From contig JACAAK010000006.1 in assembly GCA_025093985.1 (NCBI GenBank), positions 1,054,001-1,118,000 on the forward strand: 64,000 nt of DNA, written 5' to 3'. The stretch is from Calvatia gigantea (taxonomy: Eukaryota > Basidiomycota > Agaricomycetes > Agaricales > Lycoperdaceae). The notes beneath the pieces are model-generated. The model saw nothing but the letters and a program-made list of their open reading frames with translations, made no database searches and had not been told where the DNA came from. The position numbers and the translations under genes are program-made. Positions 39,913 to 50,327 of the stretch are shown in pieces. Positions within the stretch are counted from its first letter, which is position 1. Each line of letters starts with the position of its first letter.

Positions 39913-42488
39913 GGAGCTGTAGGAGGTGTCACAGGAGGCTCTGAGGGTTCAGGACTGTGGACTTGTGGGGGCTGAAGCTGAGATGGTGATGAGATGATGC
40001 TATCTTTGCAGGAACCTTCTTGAAGAGGAAGTGGATGGACTGATGGTGCTCTGGGAGCCTCAGGAGCATCCGGAGCGGGCTGGGGTGACTCAGGCAGGTA
40101 GTCTACATCACCCCCCTCATCTTCAAGAAGTGGGAGCATCTGGGAAGGTCCAGGAGACGAGATAGACGAGGTAGAAGGTGGTGAGACTTCAGGGGAGGAT
40201 GGAGGGCCAGCAAATGATGGTATGGTGTTCATTTTCGCTCTAGATAGTCCAGGGAAGTATCTCTCGTCAAAATCTGCACGCTCTGAGATCCTGGTTTGCC
40301 TAGTAGTAGGGTTATAGAACTTCCAACCTTTGTAGCCAGTGGGATATCCAATAAAAACGCATTTTTCAAAGTGAGGCTGCAAAGAATTTCGCTTATCTCG
40401 CTGTATATGCACATAGGCAGTACACCCCCACACTCTGAGGTGCGAAACATCGGGTTTTTGCTTGTAGAAGGCCTCAAAAGGTGTGGTTTTCGGTAGAGCA
40501 GAGGTAGGGAGCCCATTCCACACATGGACCATGGCAGCTATGCATTCACCCCAAAAACTCGCTGGCAAACTGGACTCCGAGAGCATGGCAGTGATTCTCT
40601 CACCCATAGTCCTATTAGCCCTCTCAGCAAAACCATTCTGCTGGGGCCTATTTCGCACAGAATGCCTCCTCTCGATGCCACACAGCCTTGTGAACTCCAG
40701 GAAGGCATTAGACATGTATTCACCACCTTTATCATCCTGTAGAGCGCAGATTTTGACTCCTAGTTGGTTCTCAGCCCAATATTTGTAGGTTTTGAATGCT
40801 TCAAAGGCTTCTGACTTGGATTTAAGCAGATACACCGCCCGGAATCGCGTAGAATCGTCTATAAAGGTGATCCAGTACTTGTAGCCTTGGTGGGTAGCTG
40901 CTGGAAGTGGTCCATGCAAATCTGAGTGCACTAGAGCCAGTGGGGAGCGATTATGGCTGGTGGAGGAGGGGAATGGATGGGAATGCATCTTTCCTGCAAG
41001 ACAGGGCTCACAGATGGGGTCAGGGGACGCCTCAGACTCCAGTTTAAGGCCTGTAACAAGCTCCTGACTGATCATTCTCTTCACATCTGCATAATTGTGG
41101 TGCACAAAGCGTCTATGCCACAAGGAGAGGTCTACAGGGAGTGTGGAGAGGTGAAATGCGGTCTCTGAAGCGATTGTAGTGCCATCTAACAGTGCTGAGT
41201 GGCCCGGAGTGATTCTAGCCTTGAAAAGCGCCTTTTTGCCCTTATAAAACACCATAGAGGTTGCACCAATGCTGATATTAACTCCGGAGTGACGAGTAAG
41301 GTATAAACATGATAGTAGGTTGCTCCGGAGGTCTGGGACATGTAGGACTCTCGAAAACTCGACCTCTCTAACCCTTTTCCCTTCCAACACAGGCTGAAAC
41401 ACCACAGAACCTACTCCAGCTGAGTAGACAATGGAATTGTCAGCTAAGCGGATGGGAATGCAACTGGGGGAGTAGGACTTGAACCAGTGGCGATGTGGGG
41501 TCATATGAGAAGTGGCCCCTGTGTCTGCAAGCCAATGGAAGTCAGCATCAAGCTGTAGAGGTGAAGAGGGAGAGGGTGACGAAGAACTTGCATTTCCGGC
41601 GAATTCCCGGGCCTGTTGCGCTCCACCTGCTGTAGGCGACGAGGGGGGGTCCTGAGGAGTGTCCTGTGCGCGTTTTGCGTGATTCCGACGACGCCTTGAT
41701 GAGTTATTGGCAATTTGCTCAGCAGTCTTCTCCTGGGCTTGCTTTTGAGCTGCCTCGAATGCCCAGCACTTCTGGATAGTGTGTCTGGACTTGTGACAAA
41801 AATCGCATTTTCCGGATGAAGGAGGGGGCTGGGAGCGTGCGGAAAAGGCTGTGGAGGAGCTGACAGTGTCCTGGGCACGTCTGCGGCGTTGAATATCCTC
41901 TGTGACAAAAGCCTGGTGCACAGCAGCCTTGTCAAGTTTGTCCATGAGGAGGAGGGAGGAGGTGAAGGAGGCAAATTCTTCAAATGGGAGGGCTCTAATG
42001 AGGGACATGGAGGCTAGTTCTTCATCAAGCTGGGTAAGGGTGAAGTCCACAGGCCTGAGGTCCTTGATAGTCTTCACTGCATCTTCAACTCTGTTGATAA
42101 GGGACTGTAGGGACTCCTCCTCGAGTTTCCGGATGGTAAAGAGGTCATCATAGGCATTGAATCGCATTCCTGGACGCTTTTGGAGGTGCACAGACTGTAG
42201 GGAGGTCCACATCTTGACTGGGTCATCCTGGATGCCATTGAAGTGAATCCTCTGGTCAGCCTCCACCATAAGGAAGAGCCAACCCGCAGCTCTGTCTGCC
42301 TTAGCCTCCCAGGCATCCTGAGCAGCCAGCTCAGCCTCAGTGGGGGTTTTAGACATGGCAGGGGGGGAGACTTTTCCAGAAACAATCCTCCACAGACCAC
42401 TAGCCCTCAACCACGTCTCCATCTCGCCAGCCCAAGTAGAGTAGTTTGTCCCACATAGCTTCGCAAAGTTTGGTCCGGATTGAGCCAT
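39913..42488 (-). pseudogene. Copia-1 gag-pol, N-terminal fragment
   Basis: About 858 codons from the gag ATG (42486-42488) end in the Pro-rich linker after integrase. They include gag, a knuckle reading CDFCHKSRH (Gly replaced by Arg relative to Copia-2), protease DTGATSHM, and integrase with CEPCLAGK, FIDDSTRF and DDKGGEYM. There are no stops or frameshifts. Read on into LINE-E the frame gives a run of Phe from the poly(T) and then 3' UTR sequence, which is not a real fusion protein. Confidence 0.92.
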
Positions 42489-42613
42489 TTTTGCGGTCAG
42501 GAGAGCGGAAATAGAGTTGGGGTGGGGAGAGAGATGTAGAAGGAGATAGAGAGAAAGGAGGAAAGTGAATTAAAGTGTTGTTTTGAAGCTGTTAAAGCGC
42601 GGGGCCCATAACC
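42489..42613 (-). promoter_or_regulatory. Copia-1 leader and primer-binding site
   Basis: This leader is like that of Copia-2, with GGTTATGGGCCCCGC on the coding strand touching the LTR (42599-42613). It suggests priming by an internal fragment of initiator tRNA-Met. Confidence 0.8.
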
Positions 42614-42906
42614 TGTAAAGAGGTGCGCGTGGGGGACGTTGAGACGGTCCTAACAGTGGTGGAACGAAGTCTATTGGATTAATATTAAAGGAGGAAATCC
42701 ACAATTACTGTGGACAACTGTAAGAGACTAGATAATGAAGTTACAATACTTTGCTCACCTGTGGACAACTGTAAGAGACTAAAGGCTCTCAAAGCGTCCA
42801 CAGGAAGCTACAAGTCCACCTGTGTCATGTGACTCATCACCTGACTAAAACTCCGTCAGTGATAAGTCCCAATCTATCTATAGGACTGATGAGACCACAT
42901 CTAACA
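42614..42906 (-). repeat. Copia-1 5' LTR (family 1)
   Basis: This 293-bp LTR carries the twin GTGGACAACTGTAAGAGA motif. The right flank is CTTCT, in a LINE 3' UTR; it does not match the CCCCG beside the 3' LTR at 20330. Confidence 0.92.
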
Positions 42907-43554
42907 CTTCTGGCCTTGGCTAGTGGTGCTTCTTTCCTGGGCCTGGTTGGGGGCTTCGCGGGGGGTGGAGGCGTAAAATAACGGGGGTGGGGTCCCCGGG
43001 TGGCGGTGCGGGTTCGTCCTGCTAAGCTGCTTTCTTGGGCACTGTCTAGGTGGCGCTTCGAGTTGCTACCCTGCCTACTGTGTTGTTCTGGGTCAGGACT
43101 GGGCTGATACCCTTTCACTTGGGAAGTTGGGGGTAAGGCAGCTCCAAGCGGGGGCTCCTTGCGCTGGCTCTCCTGACTACACCTGTCCCCCTGAGGGCAC
43201 TCGGCCGCTGTTGCCGCTGGGTCCACCTCTTGAGGGACGATCAGGGCACCGCCGTCTTGTGGCGGTGCGCCACTGGGTGTACACCACAAGACCTGGGCAA
43301 CTGGGTCTTCTTCAGTGTGATGGGCATTTCGGGCGACCGGGGTACTTTACTCGGTAGGGAGCGGCTTGGTTCAGGTTGGGCTTGAAAGCCTCGGTTAGTA
43401 CGGCTTGGGCTGGGTTGGGCTGGTTCTGAAGGGTAGATTACTCTTAACTCATCGGACTTTGTAGTTAGGGGGTTTGTACCTGCTACACGCAAACTGCGAT
43501 TGGGCACCGCGTTATAAATTGGCGCAAGCCTTGATTTAAAAAAAAAAAAAAAAA
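42907..43554 (+). mobile_element. Orphan LINE 3' UTR with poly(A)
   Basis: This plus-strand LINE 3' UTR is missing its start and ends in a 17-nt A-tract (43538-43554). It is moderately diverged from the young copies. The left side is cut by the Copia-1 5' LTR and the right side abuts the interior of a family-2 LTR. It may be the 3' end of LINE-C separated by later events; no duplication could be assigned. Confidence 0.85.
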
Positions 43555-43844
43555 CATAGAGATGTGGACTTAGAGCCACAATGGACGCTTTTGTGATCAT
43601 GTGACTTGGTCACATGATGGTTGAACTTAGTTAGAACACCTGTGGATGCTTTCTGGCTCTTTAGCCTCTTACAACAGTCCACAGGTGAGTAGGACAATTT
43701 TCTGTTTTGTACTTTAGCCTCTTACAACAGTCCACAGGACTGGTGTTCGATAAAACACATTTTTCTCGAGATTCTCCCTATCAAGTCGTGTTGTTTCTTC
43801 AGTGTTAGGACCGCCAGACGTTCCCCTACGCGCTCCCTTCAACA
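43555..43844 (+). repeat. Copia-3 5' LTR, 5'-truncated
   Basis: The last 290 bp of the 392-bp family-2 LTR end TTCAACA. It has two copies of CTCTTACAACAGTCCACAG and a palindrome with arms TCATGTGAC and GTCACATGA separated by TTG. It differs from the 3' LTR by a few transitions (for example GGACCGCCAGACG against GGACTGCCAGATG). Confidence 0.9.
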
Positions 43845-44028
43845 GGTTATGGGCCCCGCGCTATAACGCTCAAAAACAACGTGTCTTTCTCTGGTATCCA
43901 TCCCTTGGCAACAACTCCTCTCTTCCTTCCTTTCCCCTGGGCTCCCTGCTGTCCCCACTGTCCTCCTACTGTCACCACACCTTCCTTCCATCATCCTCTC
44001 ACTGCCACCACCATCCTAAACCTCCATC
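43845..44028 (+). promoter_or_regulatory. Copia-3 leader and primer-binding site
   Basis: GGTTATGGGCCCCGC at 43845-43859 directly follows the LTR, again complementary to an internal stretch of initiator tRNA-Met. The rest of the 184-nt leader is pyrimidine-rich and runs to the gag ATG at 44029. Confidence 0.8.
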
Positions 44029-47000
44029 ATGTCTGCCTCACCCTCTTTCCCCAAACTCTCCTCCACCAACTATTCTACATGGGCTGGTGAAATGGAGGCC
44101 TGGCTGAGGGCTTCAGGTCTCTGGAGGCTAGTCTCTGGTCAACAATCTCCTCCCTCTCTCCCCAGTCCACCCACTGCCCCTCAGCAAGCTGCTTATGACT
44201 CCTGGTTGTCCAACTCTGACAGGGCAGCTGGTTGGCTGTATCTCATGGTGGAACCTGACTAGAGAATCCATTTCAATGGCATTTAGGATGACCCTGTGAA
44301 GATGTGGGCTGCTCTACAGTCCATACACCTCCAGAAGCGTCCTGGGATGAGGTTTAATGCCTATGATGACCTCTTCTCCATCAGGAAGCTTGAGGATGAG
44401 TCTCTCCAGTCTCTCATCAACAGGGTGGAGGATACAGTGAAGACCATCAAGGACCTCAGGCCAAAGGACTTCACTCTGGACAAGCTGGATGAGGAGCTAG
44501 CTTCTATGGCTCTTATTCGGTCTCTCCCCTCTGAGGAATTCTCCTCCTTCACCTCCTCTCTCCTCCTCATGGACAAGCTGGACAAGGCTGCTGTTCACCA
44601 GGCCCTTGTCACTGAGGACATCCAACGTCGCCAACGCATGCAGGACTCTTCCCCTTCCTCCACCGCCTTCTCTGCTTACTCCCGGCCTCCCATTTCATCC
44701 ACCTCGTCCAAGTCCTGTGACTTCTGTAGCAGGCAAGGCCATGAACTCAAGAACTGCCGGACTTACGAGGCTGCTCAGAAGAAGGCTCAGGCTGATGCTG
44801 AACAGCAAAAGCTGAATTTCTCATCCAGGAAGTGTCAGAACCGCGCCAAACTTGCTCAGGACACTCCTCAGGACGGGTTCCCTTCACCCTCACTGGATGG
44901 CGCCCAACAGGCTCATGAATTCGCTGGAAATGCAAGTTCTTTGTCCACATCTCCCTCTTCCCCTCTCCAGCTCGATGCTGACTTCCACTGGATTGCAGAT
45001 ACGGGGGCCACTTCTCATATGACACCACATTGCCACTGGTTCAAGTCATACTCCCCTTATCGTACTCCCATTCGCCTCACCGATAATTCTATTGTCTATT
45101 CAGCTGGTGTGGGGTCTGTGGTATTTCAGCCAATTGTAGGTGGAAAGAGGGTGAAAGCAGTTGAGTTTTCCAGAGTCCTACATGTCCCTGATTTGCACAG
45201 CAACCTCCTCTCATGTTTATATCTCACTCGCCATTCTGGCTTTAATATCACCATTTCTTCCTCATCCATGACCTTTGTGCGAGGAGGCCAAACTCTCTTT
45301 GTTGCATCCATTAGTCCAAGTAACTCTGCCTCTCTCGACGGCACCACCATGGCTTCTGAGTCTACTTTCTATATCTCCACTCTCCCTGTCGACCTCTCTC
45401 TCTGGCACCGTCGCTTCATCCATCACAACTATGCTGATGTGAAGAAGATGATCTCTCAAGGCTTAGTTACTGGTCTCACTCTGGAGTCTGATGCTTCTCC
45501 TGATCCTATCTGTGAGCCCTGCTTGGCTGGTAAGATGCATGCCCATCCATTCCCTCCCTCTCCCAACCACAATCGCTTTCCTCTCGAGCTCATACACACT
45601 GACCTTCATGGACCACTCCCAGCTGCTACAGCACAAGGCTACCGCTACTGGATCACCTTCATCGACGATGCTACACGCTTTCGAGCTGTCTATCTGCTGA
45701 AGTCCAAGTCTGGAGCATTTGATGCCTTTATGACTTACAAGGCCTGGGCTGAGAACCAACTGGGGGTGAAGATATGTGCACTACAGGATGACAAGGGTGG
45801 AGAGTACATGTCTAATGCCTTTTTGGAGTTTACTAGGTGCTGTGGCATTGAACGGCGCCACTCTACATGCAATCAGCCTCAGCAGAACGGTCTTGCTGAA
45901 CAGGCCAACCGGACTATGGGTGAGCACATCACTGCTTGTAAAGAGGTGCACGTGGGGGACGTTGAGACGGTCCTAACAGTGGTGGAACGAAGTCTATTGG
46001 ATTAATATTAAAGGAGGAAATCCACAATTACTGTGGACAACTGTAAGAGACTAGATAATGAAGTTACAATACTTTGCTCACCTGTGGACAACTGTAAGAG
46101 ACTAAAGGCTCTCAAAGCGTCCACAGGAAGCTACAAGTCCACCTGTGTCATGTGACTCATCACCTGACTAAAACTCCGTCAGTGATAAGTCCCAATCTAT
46201 CTATAGGACTGATGAGACCACATCTAACACTGCTATGCTCTCTGAATCTAGGCTTCCTCTGTCTTTCTGGGGTGAATGTCTTGCTTCTATGGTTCATGTC
46301 TGGAATCGCCTCCCTACATCTACTCTCCCTCACTCTACACCCTTTGAGGCCTTCTACAGTCGCAAACCTGACGTCTCTCATCTCAGAGTGTGGGGGTGTA
46401 CTGCCTATGTCCATGTCCAGCGTGACAAACGCCACTCTCTTGCTCCTCACTTTGAAAAGTGTGTCTTCATTGGCTATCCTGCTGGCTACAAGGGCTGGAA
46501 GTTCTACAATCCCACTACCAAGGCCACCAGGATCTGTGAAAGAGCTGACTTTGATGAGAGGTACTTTCCTGGGACTCACACTGTGAGGACGAATGTCATA
46601 CCCTCCTTTGCTAACCCTCCACCATCCCCTTCACAATCCTCAACTTCATCATTGCATATCTCACCACCTCCTTTGCCTATGCCTTTGCTACCTTTACCAG
46701 ATGAGGGGGGTGATCTTAACCACTATCCTGTGCAGTCAGAACCTGATCCACCTCCTCCTGATGTCTCTACAGCTCCTACAACTCCGCCAGCTAGCTCTAC
46801 TCATCTGCCAAAGAATGACACTCCCTTCCATACTCCTTCTCCTGATCTACCTTCAACTCCACCAGCTCCTCCTCGCACTCCAGTCCCTCCTAACCGTCCC
46901 AGACGCAGTAGCCGAGCTAGGAAACCTCCTAGTGAGTGGTGGAAGGTCAAACCTTTCCCTGCTTTGGAGGTACAGCCTGAGGACAACTCTGATGCTGCAG

Positions 47001-48601
47001 AGTATGCCTTTGAGGATGTGGAGTTTGCTGGAAGTGTCTCTGGACCTGACCCTCGCACCTACAAGGCTGCCATGAAGTGCCCTGATGCCCAAGACTGGTC
47101 TACTGCCTGTGATGATGAGATCTTTGCTCTGGAGTCCAACAGGACCTGGGAGATTGTCGAGCTGCCTCCTGGGAAGAAGGTAATCAACTCTGGCTGGGTC
47201 TTCAAGGTCAAGCGCAATCCAGATGGCTCTGTGGAGCGCTACAAGGCCCGTCTTGTTGCAAAGGGCTATTCTCAGTGCCCTGGCTATGACTACACTGAAG
47301 TCTTTGCTTCCACTTTCCGTCCTGCCTCCCTTCGCCTCATTATTGCCTTAGCTGCAAAAGAGGGCTTCAAAATGCAATCAGTTGACATCTCCTCTACCTT
47401 CACCTATGGAGAGCTTGATGAGGAGATCTACATGGCCCAGCCTGAGGGGTATCACCAGGGCAGTTCTAACCATGTCTGCAGACTTACCAAGTCCCTCTAT
47501 GGCTTGAAGCAAGCTGCCCAGCAATGGAACAAGAAGCTTTACTCTGTCATGGTCTCTATAGGCTACTCTCATCTCCAGTCTGACAACTCACTCTATATCT
47601 ATTCTAAGGGATCAGTCAAGGTGATTGTCCCAGTCTTTATTGATGACATCACTCTGGTGTCCAAGGATGACTCTGCCATGAACTTGGTAGTCAAGGAGCT
47701 CTCCAAACACTTCAAACTTCGAGATCTTGGCCCTACGAGCTGGCTACTGGCTGTACAGGTGAAGCAGGACTTGGCCAACCACACCATCTCCCTTTCCCAG
47801 TCACAATACATACAGGAACTCCTTGAGCGCTTCAAGATAGATGACTGCAATCCTGTGAAGACTCCTCTCAGTCCTGGTCTTGACCTCTCTGCCGATGTTC
47901 CTACTCCAGATGAGCAACAGGAGATGAAGTCCATTCCCTATCTCTCAGCTGTAGGTTCACTTCAATACCTTGCCACCATGACTCGCCCCGACATTGCCTA
48001 TGCTGTCTCCTACCTTGGGAGATTCAACCACAATCCCTCACCCCGTCACTGGGCTGCTGTCAAGCACCTACTTTGCTATCTCAAGGGCACCATGGACTAC
48101 AAGCTTGTCTACAAGGGTAACAACAACTCTGAGTTGTTCCAGACCTATTCTGATGCTTCCCATGGCTCATGCAAGGCTACTGGACGTGCTACAGGTGGTT
48201 ATGTGACCAAAGTGAGTGGTGCAGCTGTTGGGTGGTCCTCAAAGCGTCAGAGCTTTGTCACCCTGTCTTCTACTGAAGCTGAGTATGTTGCTGCTGTTGA
48301 AGGAGGCAAGGAGATCATGTGGATGAGGAACATCCTAACTGAGTTTGGCTATCCCCCTTCTCTTCCTTCCACTCTCTTTGTTGACAACAAGTCTGGGATC
48401 AGTGTGGCGAAGAACCCAGAACACCATGGACGCATGAAGCACCTGGACTTGCGGTACTACTGGCTCCGGGATGCAGTGGCTGAAGACATCATTGATCCTG
48501 TATACATTCCCACTGATGAGCAACTTGCCGATATTCTCACCAAGGCTGTCCAACCCAAAACGATCTCATTTGCTGTTCCTATGCTTGGTCTCACTCGTTA
48601 A
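44029..48601 (+). pseudogene. Copia-3 gag-pol polyprotein, broken
   Basis: This is one long frame from ATG 44029 to TAA 48599-48601. Stops interrupt gag at 44260-44262 and 44284-44286 (both CAG to TAG, in the DQRIHFNGIQD motif). The frame is then open to 45936, where a solo LTR is inserted, and resumes at 46230. Motifs in order are gag, CDFCSRQGH knuckle, DTGATSHM protease, CEPCLAGK and FIDDATRF and DDKGGEYM of integrase, RT with FIDDITLVS, and RNase H with YSDASHGSC, STEAEYVAAVEGGK and DNKSGISVAKN. The 46235-48601 block alone keeps the C-terminal part of integrase, RT and RNase H open. The element was functional in the past. Confidence 0.93.
45937..46229 (-). repeat. Family-1 solo LTR in Copia-3 integrase
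   Basis: This 293-bp family-1 LTR has no internal region and is flanked by the 5-bp duplication CTGCT (45932-45936 and 46230-46234). It is a solo LTR left by recombination between the two LTRs of a former element. It is close to the Copia-1 5' LTR (both read GAGACTAGATAA and CTCCGTCAG). Confidence 0.95.
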
Positions 48602-48624
48602 GGACTGTCTGGATCAGGGGGGTG

Positions 48625-49016
48625 TGTCAGGAGTGCTCCAGACAGTGTTAGATGGACTCTCCTGAGTCAGGGCTCCAAGGTTTGGTAGGACACTTGTGGA
48701 GTTGTCCAAGGAGATATGGACTTGTACATAGAGATGTGGACTTAGAGCCACAATGGATGCTTTTGTGATCATGTGACTTGGTCACATGATGGTTGAACTT
48801 AGTTAGAACACCTGTGGACGCTTTCTGGCTCTTTAGCCTCTTACAACAGTCCACAGGTGAGTAGGACAATTTTCTGTTTTGTACTTTAGCCTCTTACAAC
48901 AGTCCACAGGACTGGTGTTCGATAAAACACATTTTTCTCGAGATTCTCCCTATCAAGTCGTGTTGTTTCTTCAGTGTTAGGACTGCCAGATGTTCCCCTA
49001 CGCGCTCCCTTCAACA
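48625..49016 (+). repeat. Copia-3 3' LTR (family 2, complete)
   Basis: This 392-bp LTR runs TGTCAGG...TTCAACA after the purine tract GGGGGGTG. The twin motif CTCTTACAACAGTCCACAG occurs at 48838-48856 and 48891-48909, and a perfect palindrome (arms TCATGTGAC and GTCACATGA) at 48769-48789. Confidence 0.93.
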
Positions 49017-49090
49017 GACTCATCACCTGACCAAAACTCCGTCAGTGATAAGTCCCAATCTATCTATAGGACTAATGAGACCACATCTAA
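49017..49090 (-). repeat. Family-1 LTR remnant
   Basis: These are the last 74 or so bases (plus-strand reading, ending ACATCTAAT in place of TCTAACA) of a family-1 LTR whose other part is missing. Copia-3 is inserted at its left end, at the ACTCATCACCTGAC segment. Confidence 0.85.
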
Positions 49091-49473
49091 TACCTACCTC
49101 TCCCAGATGAGGAGGGTGATGTAGAGGACTGCTCTGAGTGTCCTTGGTCCACTCCCATCGCTCCTGAAGCTCCTGTAGCTCCCAAGACACCACCAGCTGT
49201 TTCTGTTCCTCTGGAAGAGGATTGAACCTTAGTTGAGCACTCCTGTTGCTTCTGTTGTTCCTGTGGCCCCAGTCATTCCTCAGCCTCCAAGGACTCCTCC
49301 CAGAGCCCCTCGACCAAATCAGCCTCCACACCTCCCCAGACACTCTAATCGCCCCAGTAAACTACTAGGTGAATAGTGGAAGATCAAGCCACCTGTCCTC
49401 CAAGATTGGAGTGATTCTGATGACGAGGAGGCCGCCAATTTCACTATTACCTCTCCTGACTCAGGATTTGAGT
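49091..49473 (+). pseudogene. Copia pol remnant (linker between integrase and RT)
   Basis: This plus-strand debris is of the Pro-rich linker type (LPDEEGDVED, then QPPHLPRHSNRPSK and WKIKPP) with several stops, for example a TAG in the conserved GEWW motif. It resembles Copia-1/2 and Copia-3 at this position but is too diverged to assign. It ends where LINE-M begins. Confidence 0.8.
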
Positions 49474-49647
49474 ATGTGGCTTTTTGACAGGGAGGCGTCG
49501 CATTTAGGGACGACTCTTCTGTCATATGTAGATGATGGCACTATCATTGCCCAGTCTAAGGACTGAGGCTGTAACCTTGTGGCTCTTAAGGAGGCATATG
49601 GTATTATATTCAGGCTCTTTAAGCGATTTGCCCTGGTACTTGAGCAT
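49474..49647 (+). pseudogene. LINE-M ORF2, RT block 1
   Basis: This encodes WLFDREASHLGTTLLSYVDD, with the catalytic YVDD preserved, through LVLEH. TGG is changed to TGA at 49564-49566 (KDW motif). The block stops at the LINE-I insertion within the 14-bp duplication TGGTACTTGAGCAT (49634-49647). Confidence 0.88.
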
Positions 49648-50327
49648 TTTTTTTTTTTTTTTTTTTAAATCAAGGCTTGCGCCAATTTATAACGTGGTGC
49701 CTGATCGCAGTCCACGTGTAGCAGAGTACAAATCCCCTAACTACAAAGTCCAATGAGTTAAGAGTAATCTACTGTTCGGCGACAGTCCAACCCAACCCAA
49801 GTACTACCCAGACCAGACCAGACCACCCCCTACTTGCTAAATCCCCTGGTTGCCCGAAATGCCCATCACACTGAAGAAGACCCAGTTGCCCAGGTCTTGT
49901 GGTGTACACCCAGTGACGCACCGTCACAGCATGATGGTGCCCTGATTATCCTTCAAGAGGTGGACCCAGCAGCAACAGCGGCCAAGTGCCCTCAGGGGGA
50001 CAGGTGTAGTCAGGAGAGCCAGCGCAAGGAGCCCCTGCTTGGAGCCGCCTTATCCCCAGCTTCCCAGATGAAAGGGTATCAGCCCAGCCCCAACCTAGGG
50101 CAACCCAGCAGGCAGGGTAGCAACTCGAAGTGCCACCCAGACGGCGCCCAAGAAAGCAGCTGAGCAGGGTGAACCCGCACCACCACCTGGGGACCCCACC
50201 CCTGTTATTTTATGCCTTCACCCCCCGTGAAGCCCCCAGCCAGGTCCAGGAAAGGAGCACCACCAGCCAAGGCCAGAAGCACCCCCCAGGGACCCCACCC
50301 CTGTTGCCTTAAGACTTCTCCACCCAG

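Larger units (their letters stand above)
39913..42906 (-). mobile_element. Copia-1, 5' half (LTR, leader, gag, protease, integrase)
   Basis: This is the left half of a family-1 copia element on the minus strand, cut at 39912 by LINE-E. The other half (11776-12850 and 19284-20330) lies on the plus strand beyond LINE-B. The 13-bp block GGAGCTGTAGGAG at 39913-39925 matches, in reverse complement, 11777-11789. Joining the halves there restores a single gag-pol frame of normal length. Confidence 0.9.
43555..49016 (+). mobile_element. Copia-3: family-2 Ty1/copia element, decayed
   Basis: This element has a partial 5' LTR, primer-binding site, gag-pol frame, purine tract and a complete 3' LTR of 392 bp. 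The first 100 or so bases of the 5' LTR are missing where it meets the LINE 3' UTR. Gag has two nonsense codons and the integrase region is split by a family-1 solo LTR. The right end lies inside a remnant of a family-1 LTR (49017-49090). The protein resembles that of Copia-1/2 but the LTR is largely different. Confidence 0.93.

Noticed and set aside
39681..42488. A 935-codon apparent fusion of copia gag-pol with a poly-Phe stretch and a new tail
   Set aside because: The Phe run is translated poly(T) of the LINE-E tail, and the rest is LINE 3' UTR; it is an insertion artefact, not a fused gene.
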